Assembly: GCA_023231475.1 (NCBI GenBank)
Contig: JALJEE010000026.1
Location: 1 to 41,708 of the forward strand
DNA from: Seison nebaliae
Lineage: Eukaryota; Rotifera; Pararotatoria; Seisonacea; Seisonidae
DNA: 41,708 nt
Reading direction: 5' to 3'
The notes under the pieces were generated by a model that did no database searches, was not told the DNA's origin, and saw only the letters and a program-made list of their open reading frames with translations. The position numbers and the translations under genes were made by a program. Positions 12,601 through 22,300 of this stretch are shown here, in pieces; the first letter of the stretch is position 1, and every line of letters begins with the position of its first letter.

Positions 12601-13005
12601 ATCCCCGATTGACAATAAGATTTGAAGTTTGGGATTTTTCTTCTTTAGTCTTATTATTTTCTTATACGTCGGATTACCTAATTCCCTCGAACGAGCGATA
12701 TCACTCGTTAATGATGGTTTTAATGTTAATTTTTTTCTATCAATTAACGCGTAGGCATATTTGATAATATCACAAATTGATACATCGATTTCTTCAGGAC
12801 GTAGAAAATATCGTCGACTATGCAAACGAAGACGAGTAAATGAAGATGAAAATGATTTAATTGAAATTAACTTGACATTTCCTACAGTTGATATTTTCGG
12901 TCTAGATGCCCAATTGACGAAAACACAAATGACTTTTTCCGATACATTGGTTTGGAACGATTCAACAATCAAAAAATAAATGATGATTAAATAAAATAAT
13001 TTCAT
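9671..13005 (-). CDS. Secreted GH18 chitinase-like protein, catalytic Glu replaced by Lys
   Basis: Six exons in coding order: 13005-12548, 12501-12378, 12316-12162, 12113-12011, 11948-10707 and 10657-9671, giving 1022 residues; introns are 46-62 bp, phases consistent. The signal peptide is MKLFYLIIIYFLIVESFQ. GH18 landmarks: KVICVFVNWASRPK (beta1), LLSIGD at 130-135 where active enzymes have SxGG, RFDGMDMDLKYP around 168-179, LATYDYEG, KTGHNSPLYS, SLYGKTYDI, SFAKLCNI and IQIWSLHEDDFKGTYCG. The DxxDxDxE motif reads D170, D173, D175, K177, so the general acid is missing and chitinolysis is not expected. Exon 5 carries a Ser/Thr/Asn-rich insertion of roughly 370 residues inside the barrel. A tail of about 220 residues is Lys-rich, then Thr-rich. 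Likely an extracellular binding or signalling protein, as with other inactive GH18 members. Exon 3's donor has an alternative (CA|GTTGAA), but the chosen intron of 48 bp fits its neighbours. Confidence 0.85.
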
Positions 13006-13020
13006 GATGTTCCAATTCAA

Positions 13021-13649
13021 ATCATCTGAAATCTTCTACAATAACTTATCTAACGAGTTAAGAGAAGAGAAGAATTAATGTTTCCAATGAAAAGATTGTT
13101 GAATAGTTTAAGAAGTTTCCCCCATTAGAATCAGGAAGAATGATCAGAAACCGAATTGACAAAAACCGAAACGGACTAAAGAAGATACAGGAAGTGATTC
13201 CTGAAACAACATTATTTATTGCTAAATGGATAATCCATTTTTAAATAAGAGAAATGTTAAGTGAAATGATTTATAGTTTAACGAATTATGACCGACATTA
13301 TTTTGCTGATGTAATCCGTTCATTCATCAGAGAATCTCTTGCTTCCATTCTGATCATAATTCACAATCATCTTTATGTTGTTCGGTGAATGTGAAAGAAA
13401 GTTTTGGGTAATGTGAATGAAGAATAATTGAAGTATATCAATGAGATGAGGACAAGTGAAAAAAAAGAGAAAGAAAAAATCGTCAGGAGAATTTGGATCA
13501 AGTGATTTAATGATGAAAAGTGATGAAAGGAACAAAATAAAGAAAAGTTTTAAATTAATAAAATGACGAGAAATTATTTCACGAAAATTTTTCAGAGATC
13601 GGTTGATATTTGATCAGTTAAATATGACATTCATTTTAATTGAAAACAC
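13021..13649. other. Intergenic region between chitinase-like and neuropeptide genes
   Basis: About 630 bp of AT-rich sequence that should contain the chitinase-like promoter and the 3' UTR of the neuropeptide gene. The open frame at 13320-13535 (minus) is Phe/Ser-rich and unconvincing. I see nothing else. Confidence 0.4.
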
Positions 13650-14100
13650 CTACTCATTCTTTTTTGTTAGACCGTTGAAGCCATCATGAAGAGCATCGAA
13701 ATAATGGTTCAAATAATTTCCAAATCTCTCACCAGTTTCCGAGTTTCGTTTGTATAAACCATCGAACATGTTACTGTGAGAAAATGCATCGAATGATCGT
13801 TTAAGTAATCCATTCATGCCATGATGAGATAAAGCATCGTAATAACGTTTTCGGTAAAGTCCATCAGAGAAACTATCCGAATTCGCCATTGAGTCATACA
13901 TACGTTTCTTTAATAAATAATTGTTCAATCCGCTACTTGTTAGAGCATCGAATGGTCGTTTATTGATTGATTCGTTTTCGGAGTTGATCTACAACATAAA
14001 ATTGGGAATGACAAGAAAGAGAATAGTTAACCGGATTAGCCGTTAAAGCCACAACCAATGTTGTAGCTAAAATGAGTAAGAAATTAAAGGTCGCTCCCAT
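13650..14100 (-). CDS. Neuropeptide precursor, FDAL-type (orcokinin/orcomyotropin/NLP-15-like)
   Basis: Two exons, 14100-14032 and 13988-13650, split by an intron of 43 bp (phase 0); 135 residues. Exon 1 is exactly a signal peptide, MGATFNFLLILATTLVVAL plus TANP. Exon 2 is a chain of related peptides cut at KR, KKR or RKR: PFDALTSSGLNNYLL, MYDSMANSDSFSDGLY, YYDALSHHGMNGLL, SFDAFSHSNMFDGLY, and a longer last unit containing HYFDALHDGFNGLT before KK. Each has an aromatic-Asp-(Ala/Ser)-(Leu/Met/Phe) head and a Gly/Asn-Leu tail. None ends in Gly before the cleavage site, so no C-terminal amidation is predicted. The heads recall crustacean orcomyotropin (FDAFTTGFGHS) and nematode NLP-15 peptides. 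Precursor status is clear from the architecture; the family name is inference. Confidence 0.82.
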
Positions 14101-14611
14101 TATTTCTTAGAGTTGAGTATGAGAATGATAGGAATAAATTGTAGGAATATTGAAATGAATGTGACGATCTATTTGTTGGAAATAGAAACAAAAGATTGTT
14201 TGATGATTGAATATAAAAAGGAAGATGATAATCGTAAAAATGAGATGAGGGAGCAAAGGTGATGGAAAATGAGTAGTAGCAGGAAAAGAAGCTCATATTA
14301 ACTAAGAAGGATTCCGTGCCGAATGTCTGTTAGTGAATGAGAATGGAGTGTTAAATCAACGAAATAAATATCAGTTCGAGAAAAATTTGACTAAATGTTA
14401 TTTTAACATTTCCTCTCAACGAATGATTAATGTTCATTCTATAATCGTTTAATTATTGAGATTGTTTTTTTCTAATGAATTGCGCATAATCGACAATAAG
14501 ACAATATTTGACAAATTCACTTTTGTTTTTTATTCGAATAAATATTACAACATCATTAATTATTCTCCGTTACACTATAATTTTATACAGCAATGAATGG
14601 CACCGAACATC
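14101..14611. other. Upstream region of the neuropeptide gene
   Basis: About 500 bp of AT-rich sequence 5' of the neuropeptide precursor, presumably its promoter and 5' UTR. No motif is clear enough to name. The overlapping open frame at 14084-14296 (minus) is Ser/Phe/Tyr-rich and shares part of exon 1 in another frame, so I discount it. Confidence 0.35.
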
Positions 14612-14804
14612 TCAATCATGTTGCAAGACAGCAAGGCACGTAATAATTGCGACCGACTCTCTAACAAGTGTGGAAGAATTACATTCGTATTGTTTTCCAT
14701 TTGAAATACATTGTTCGGGTCGATCATGTCGCTTGTTATCTTTATAAATATATATCCGATTTCCTACAGGAAAAATTTCTAATGCTTCTCCCACTGCAAT
14801 TCCA
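14612..14804 (-). pseudogene. Possible exon or remnant of a staphylococcal-nuclease-like domain
   Basis: An open stretch of about 64 codons with two possible acceptor sites at its start (TTTTAG before 14804 and TTGCAG before 14793) and TGA at 14612-14614. The product has FSGIAVGEALEIF, NRIYIYKDN, RPEQCISNGKQYECN and LVRESVAIITC. In order this resembles bacterial-type SNase domains (DGDT-LEI, R-IRLYGID, APE-x-C...GK-Y-CG, A-L..LI). The catalytic positions are not retained: GDT becomes GEA, and the Arg/Asp of the RL-GID strand are gone. The rest of the fold is absent downstream. It could be one exon of an unseen gene, a decayed copy, or chance. No start codon or partner exon was found. Confidence 0.28.
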
Positions 14805-14811
14805 CTAAAAT

Positions 14812-15305
14812 TTCTTCTTAGGATTGAAGAATATTAAAGGATTTAAACTGATGAAATCAATGGTTGAGAAAATTTTCTTATCATCAACTCCAATTATGTT
14901 GAAGATATTTATACGAAACGATTAATATAAATTTCTTCCAATTAGACATGTAGATTATGACTATGTTTTCAGAAGAATAATGTCGTGATTGGGGAATTTG
15001 TTTAAGGGATTTCGCTCATCTCATCCGATTAATGGATGGACGATTTCAAATGATTAAAACGAACAGAAGAAAAGATGGAGAAATGCTTTCTGTCAAAAAG
15101 AAGGAATTAAGGTTGAGCAATTAGACACACCAAAAATCAGAAAGTTTGGTTTCATTCCAATTTTTAGATATCGAGAATGTAATTAGATAAGATAAGATCA
15201 GATAATTAAATTAACATTATTTGAAAGAAATGTAAGATATATGTCAACGAGTGATGATGAGATAAATGAGAAAGATGTGAGCCGATGAGAATTTAATCTT
15301 ATTCA
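14812..15305. other. Intergenic region downstream of RBM24-like gene
   Basis: About 490 bp without a supportable gene. It presumably includes the 3' UTR of the minus-strand RBM24-like gene. A 30-codon plus-strand frame near 15034-15123 is not enough to call. Confidence 0.35.
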
Positions 15306-15402
15306 TCATTGTTGTAACATTGCTTGAGGCATAATTTTTTCGGATTTATGCATTTCATTCGACAGAATGATTTGGGGACGATCTACTGTCGAATATGAAC
15401 TT

Positions 15403-15448
<46 letters not shown>

Positions 15449-17766
15449 TTTGCTGCTGTTGTTGTTGTTGTAATAAAAAGTTTTGATATATTTCGAAGGA
15501 TTTATTGTTATTCGAAGTGTCTGAATTAGTTTCTGAAGAATTTGATAAATGTTGAGTAGTAGGAATCGCAGTAGTTAGAGATGTAGTTATATTCATTTTA
15601 TTCGATTCGGTTGTTACATTATTTGATGAGGACAATATCGACTCATGAATATTCATTTTAATTACATTACTTTTAATATTACCATTATCCAATGGATGTT
15701 GCTGTTGTTGTTGTTGTTGGAATATTCTTTGCATTTCATTCATCGTGTTCGTGTTTGTTTTAGGAGCGATCGTCGTTGGCAATGGTAACACTTCTGCAGT
15801 TGTTCTTGCAGCGAAATCGACAGGATCTGAATTCTTCGCAATTTTCTTCGGAGACACTTGACAATAATTACTCAACATCGAATCATATTGTTGTTGTTGG
15901 AGTTGTTGAAGTAGGCGTATGTTCAGTTGCTCTTGCAAATCCACCTGTAACGATTGATTCAATACATCAGCATTGTTTCCCAAAATTTGGTCGATAATGG
16001 ATCGATTTGTTGATAATCTACTGAATATTGCATAATTGAACATTTTTATTTCAAAACTAACAATTTATCGTTCGTTGCCGTTGGTTGTGATGTCACTTGA
16101 CATTTATTATTACCTAACATTAAACCGGTTTGTTGCTGTAATAAATTTGAAATTGGTAATGCTGGCTGTGTTATGGCAGGTATTTGAGTTTGTTGAGTTT
16201 GTGCCTGGTATTGGAGAATGACATCTTTCGGTGTGTCCAACAACGATGTAATTGGAGAATAGTGTGTGGGTAGTATAGTTGACTGAATTGCACGTTTGGG
16301 TTCAAATAATAAATTCATCAAATAATTTGCATTTCCCGAACTGGACGACGTTGCGATGGTGGAGAAAGATGATTGTGGGTTTGTCAACCGATTATCATTC
16401 ACCGGTTGTGCATCTAGTGAAACAAATTAAATATTGTTGAAAAATAAAAAATTTATATTAACGTAAATTATTTGCATCTAATTAATATCGATTGAACTGA
16501 AATGAGATTTTGAAAGAAAAGACAATTAATGAGTATCGGAGAGAAATTTCGTTGCTTTAAATAAAAGAAATGATGAAAACTATTAATTTCTATTAGAAAT
16601 TATTCAAAAGAATTCATAGTTCAAATTTTTGACGAGAGAAATCAATCAGAACAAGAGGAAAAGAAGAGAAATTAAGAATAAAGAAAGAGTAAAATGAAAA
16701 AAACTTCAATACCAACAATTCAAATCAAGAAGAAGGGTTCAATAATAATTTATGGTGATAATGAATGACGACGATGATAATCATGATGACAACAACAACA
16801 ATAATAATGATAAAGGTTCATCAATCATAACAAATGAAGAAAGAAAAGTAATTGAAAGCATTGAACCAAATTGTTTTTTGTAAATTTTAGTAATTTCAGG
16901 TTTTTTTCCATATCACGAGAAAAAAGAAAAAAAAGGAAAGATTATTAGAATTTTGTTCTCTTCAATTCTCTTTAAATAATTCTTTCTAAATATATCTCCT
17001 CGTTTATTAACTTATTTCTCAAAATAGAAGATGGAGTGAAATGGAATGGTATGAACCAATTGACAAACAACATTTAATGAAAACAACAACAAAAAGTAAA
17101 ACACTGATGATGTACATTCACACAATTTCACACTTTATACTCTATCAAGTTCGCTATCAGATCAATTCTGCAAAAAGATGGAATAAAGAAAATGTACCAT
17201 AAGTTTGAGTTGGTGTTGTTAAATTTTTGGGCTTGGCTCCGATCACTGCCAAATTAACATTTGCCTTTCGACCATCGATCAATGGGTTAGGATCTTTGGT
17301 GGCACGTGCAGCTCCTTCGGCCGTTGCCATGGTGACCTTGAAATTGAAAAGAATAAATTGAAAAATAAAATATAAATATAAAATATTTAACGAATCCATA
17401 GCCACGACTCTTGCCTGAAAGAGAATGAATGAAGTAATAAATTGTAAAGTGATAAAATGAATATAAAAGATACAAACCTGTTTGTCTGTCTGTTATAACG
17501 ACAGCTTCTTCTATCTTATCATATTTCTCAAAGAATTGTTTTAATCGAGCATCGGTCGTCGTATAAGGAAGACCACCGACGAAGATTTTAGTGAACGTAG
17601 TATCCTTGTTCGAATGATAGTGGGAGTATCGATGGGGATTGGTATTATGTGAATATTCAGAAGGACTAGGTACTTTTGTAGTTGATGTAGCAGTTGTTAT
17701 TTGGGAAATGCTTCCTGATTTTGATATGACTGGTGGTTCATTATTATTGTTATTATTTCCGTTCAT
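15306..17766 (-). CDS. RBM24: RBM24/RBM38/SUP-12 family RNA-binding protein (five exons)
   Basis: Exons in coding order: 17766-17478, 17414-17392, 17336-17198, 16413-16062 and 16020-15306, giving 505 residues; all phases agree. One RRM lies at about 58-140: RNP2 IFVGGL at 61-66, [20 protein letters not shown] containing RNP1, then [17 protein letters not shown], nearly identical to vertebrate RBM24/38 and C. elegans SUP-12. These proteins bind GU-rich RNA and control muscle splicing or mRNA stability. RNP1 is encoded by a 23-nt microexon between introns of 63 and 55 bp. The C-terminal 350 residues are low complexity with poly-Gln, much longer than in vertebrates. Joining exon 3 to exon 4 across the 784-bp intron rests on phase (TAT G|AT GCA) and good sites. 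Reading through the exon 3 donor instead gives a stop at 17157-17159 and a short form of about 165 residues. The RRM is certain; the C-terminal exons are likely. Confidence 0.85.
15402..15470. repeat. Alternating CAG-CAA hexanucleotide tract (poly-Gln)
   Basis: On the coding strand, Gln codons alternate CAG and CAA with hexamer periodicity (TTGCTG on +, 15402-15447), then become CAA-rich. They encode the longest Gln run of the RBM24-like protein. A second, CAA-rich run sits near 15702-15720. Confidence 0.9.
16414..17197 (-). other. Long intron of the RBM24-like gene
   Basis: A 784-bp interval, at least ten times the usual intron size here, between the RRM exons and the C-terminal exons. It contains ACAACAACAACAATAATAAT near 16791-16810 and an early stop usable by a read-through isoform. 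No further exon is apparent. Large introns next to the RRM exons would fit regulated splicing, which is inference. Confidence 0.5.
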
Positions 17767-19373
17767 TCTCTTAAATGGATAATCTGATTTATTTCTGTTA
17801 TTTGGCGAATCGTCTAATATAGGAAGATGTGGAAATATAAATAAATTATTAATTTCGTTTCAATTATAATGAAAAATTGTAAATTGTTATCAGAAAATTG
17901 GATTAAATCCGTCGGAATTATGATATGGTTATTATAGTTCCTTCTCAGACAAGAATAAAAAGAAAGTAAATTGATGGAACAGAAAAAAATGTTTCTGTTT
18001 AATATCTTTCCCATTCAAGAAACGTTCAAAGTAATTATTTTAGAATGTAATTCTTCTTCGCTTAAACGACTCATCATCACATATCTTACATTCGCTGCAT
18101 CTCCATAACTCTTATTTATTTTTCTAAGATCATTCCTTCTGCGTTTTAACATATGAAGAAGAGATGGATGAATAATAACATTAATGATAACGTTCATTTT
18201 AAGGAGATGCATGCGCTGAACTTCTATCTACATCTTCCTCTTTCTCTTCTCCATCCCAGATCTCACGTCTTCCGAACAGAGATATGCAATCATTCTTTCT
18301 TATAATTCTATAACGGTCGATGAAAGAAGAGGAGACGATAAACATATTCGAATCATGATGGATGAATTAAAAGGAAAAATAATTGTTATTTATCTGATAG
18401 CAGAACTGTTAGGCATGTGATGCAGTTGAGAAAGATGTCGGAGAATTGAAGAGAGCGAAGAGATTCGTGGTTTCTATTGATGAGATAGTAAACGCATTAA
18501 CTAACCGAAATTATATGTTTTCCTTACGAACATAAATTACCATTATTTCTATTCCATCTACGCTGTAAATGATTTCGACTTGATTTGACCTTTTCATATG
18601 TTTGAACAATTGACGTTTTTATTAAACGATTTAATTGTTTCCAAAATCGATTCTCAGTAATCAAATTGATTCATTGAACAGAAGTCGGAGGAAATAAATT
18701 TTTATTATTTCTTTTAGGAGAGAAATCATTCAATAAGTCTTTCTCTTCAACCTCTCTTGGAACTTTCAAGTTTCTAATTATATTTCATTACACAAATTCA
18801 CTTCGTTCCCATTACTTGTAATGGGAACGATTACAAAAATTACACAAATTCAATTATTTCATTTACTGTAATATAGGAGGTTATTTTACCTCTTATGTTC
18901 AAAATTTTTTTTCATTATAAATTATTATATAAATGATTAAATCTCCAAACTTGTAAGTATAATAGTTAACATGAAGCAACAGATATCAAGATTAATAACA
19001 TGAATATACGTGCTCTATTCCACAATAATAGCACAATATTTCTTTCAAATAAAATAATACTTTGATATATTTATAATAATACCATAGTTGCAGAGTAAGA
19101 CTTAAGTAAAATTTCTTGAAATTCTTTTAAATTGTTCAATTTTATGTAGAATTATATACGAATATCGTGTAAGTAAGAAAAGTCAGAGAATTGGAAGAGA
19201 AGTAGAAGAAAGTTTTTTATAAATTATATTTTATTAGAATAATTAAAATATATTCCATAATAATAAAAAGATATGAATAAGAATGAGGTAGCAAATGAGC
19301 GGAATTGCGGAAAAGGAGAGATATTTATGAGATTCTTTTTAAATTTAGAAAATAAACTCTTTGTCAAATATTT
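17767..19373. other. Region between protocadherin 3' end and RBM24-like start
   Basis: About 1.6 kb holding the upstream region of the RBM24-like gene and the 3' UTR of the protocadherin-like gene. A minus-strand AATAAA near 19228-19233 would serve the latter. Minus-strand open frames at 17814-18014 and 18015-18212 lack family features and any convincing splice link to the RBM24-like exon 1. Confidence 0.4.
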
Positions 19374-22300
19374 CTAAACGAATGAAGCACGAGGTAGTAA
19401 TTTGGGTGTTAGTTCTAAACAATTATTATCTGCATTAACAATCAATGAATTTGGTGAATCATCTGCAATCTCATTATTAATCAGATTATTAATCGAATCC
19501 GTTTTATGATATAATCGTTCGAAATTTCTGAATGAAGCATTCACAATTCCAGTCGTCAAAATGTTCGACGCAGAAAGATTTGAGGATGTTGAGGAATTCG
19601 TTTCAGAGTATTGTGTCAATGTTTTGGAGCGACATATTCCGTAATTGTTAATCTCTTCATGATTCTCTTCTCCTTCCTTCAACGACTTCGTCCATCTTAA
19701 TTGAACTGGTTGTGCTTTGTGCAATTGATAATCAATTTTATGATTATTTTCATTTTCGTTTTTCATTAAACATTTCTTTCCATTTCTAGAATCGGACCAC
19801 GAACTATCATAATTATTCCTTTGGGGAACTATTATTTCTTTTTCAGCCGTTATTGAATCGGATACAGTATCATAAGATTGTCGTTTAATTTGATTATTGT
19901 GTAATTTGAGTTGTTGTTGTGTGACAGCTGAAAGTTCTGAACTTCCATAACAACCTTCATCTGATGACGATGAATTTGTTTGAAGCCATTTTTGAGTTTC
20001 ATGCATTCTCGTCAACTGCATATTTGGAGATGATGGATTAAATCGAACAGTTTTCCGAATTGATTGATCTTTCTCTTTCACATCTATCATCAACACTTCT
20101 TCTTTGTTACGATGTTGTGTGGAATAATCATATTGTCTATTGTTGTTGTTATTATTATTTGAATTGGATTCATAATAATTATATTGATCACTGTGATTCA
20201 TTGGCAATTGTGAGGAACTTGTCGATTCGGATTCATTTCCTTCGATTGTTCGATGAATCTCTTCAATCTTCTTCCTCTCCATTTCCAAGTGGGATAATGG
20301 TCGCGATAAATTAATTTCATTCGGATTAAATTGTTTCATTGCAAATTCCGTAGAATATTTGGGTAAGACATTAAATATGGTGGGAGAAGGATTCTCAAAC
20401 GATTCCTCTTTCATCTTCATACCATTACCATCATTCTTATCCGCATCTTTATTTTTGTCCTTTAAATACATTTGCACATGTTTCTGACGGAATTGTTGTT
20501 GTTTGAATAATCGTTTCCTTTTCTTATCGATCATATTACTTTTCCTCGTTGCCATAATGAAGGCGATCGCTAACAAAAATAGAATAAAACCAACAGCGAC
20601 AGCTAAGCCCAAAGTCATTTTATATTTCCATGAATTCTTCAAAGAACTAGAAGTTGTCAGATGATTCTGTGTTGTCCTTCTCATTAATTTATCGTACGTA
20701 TAATCGATTACTTCATCGGAATACAACGACTTGAATCCATTAGATGTAAAATTGAATTTTTTATTGTTTATCTTCTCTCCGAATGTATCCAAATTTCTTA
20801 ATCGTTTCATTTCGTTATAATTATATTTCTGTTCAATTCGATCGCTTAAAATGTTGAACTTTTCCTCATTTGAATCAATCATCAATATTAGAGCTTTCCA
20901 TTCCCCGTATTTATTCAATAGAGCGTCCTCTAATGAATGTACTACAAAACTGGTTATATAGAATGATAAATAAAAGACTTGGAATTGTTCTTCCGATTTG
21001 GTATTCGTCGTTTCAACACTCAAATCTAAATATTTATCATCCTTCATCTTTAAATGATATTGACGGTCATCGTTCGAATAAGATAAAATATTTTGATTAT
21101 ATTTAAACGATTCATCATGAATAATTGCTTGTGTATCAACTAAATTGAATATGATTTTATTATTTTCCGCAGTCGAATCGTTGTCATGACAACGGAACTT
21201 TTTCGAAATATCTCTCTGATATTCAATGTTCTTATTCGTATGTATTGATATGATAGGGACATCTCTCATTTTCATGAAATATCCATCATTTCCTTCGGTC
21301 ACACATTCCGGTCCATGATCGTTTCGGTCAATAATTTCTATCGATATTCCGATGCAACTCATAGAATTCAAAGAATGTAACTTAATAGCAAGATTCAATA
21401 AATTTGATGTTAATGATTCAGCATCAAAACTTAAATGCTTTGCAAACAAGCCATAGAACCTTTGAGATTGTTGGATAAGAAATTTCTTCTTTTTTTGTTC
21501 ATTCTCCGAGAAATCGAGCAAGACTAGAGAATGTTCCAACGTCTTATTTTCAACAAACAATTTTACTGAATAATCATTATATTTTAATGAAATATCATTG
21601 TCTTCGATCATCACATAAATTAAAATTGTTTCCAGAAATAAATCTTCCTTAATTTTCATATGTAAATTAGAAATTTTCATAGCATTACTACAAATGTCAT
21701 TGAGCCAATTTGATTGAAATTTCTTTTCATTTTTCACAATTTCCATATCGCCTATTCCATTAATCGTATGAATTAATTCCGGAAGATTATCGTCGATATC
21801 ATTAATAACGATTTCGAACAACTCATAACGGTTGTTGTTGTTAGTTGATTTGATTAGATCACTTCCGTCATCCACATAAATTAGAAAATAGAAATGGATT
21901 GATTGTTGTTCAATATTTCCGAAGAATAATTTGGTTAGATCGATGTCCTGATTCCTAATAATAAATCGTTCTAAATGCTCTAAATCCGTTCGGAGAATGT
22001 GGTACAACTGTTCGAAATCGAGTTCTTGTTTTAAAATAATTTCATCATCTTCAATCATGAAATGTTTCTCGAAATATTTTATATTCAATTGAAGAATATT
22101 CGCGAAAATCGTATCAATTTCTTCCAAATTTATAATATTTCTTCCATTCCTTTCAAATTCCATCCATTGTTTTGGTAGTTTTATCAAGGAATTCGTTACA
22201 AGTTTTATCGATTCTTGATATTTATTTAATCTTCTACTCGATGATGATTGTCGATAGTCAGATGATAGTGATCTTGAATGGATAAATCTTGTCCTTTTAA

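Noticed and set aside
13006-13020. Upstream TTG extension of the chitinase-like protein
   Set aside because: The ATG at 13005 starts directly with a clean signal peptide.
17814-18212. Two minus-strand frames upstream of the RBM24-like gene as possible 5' exons
   Set aside because: No phase-compatible strong donor to the exon at 17766, which has its own ATG; products show no known motif.
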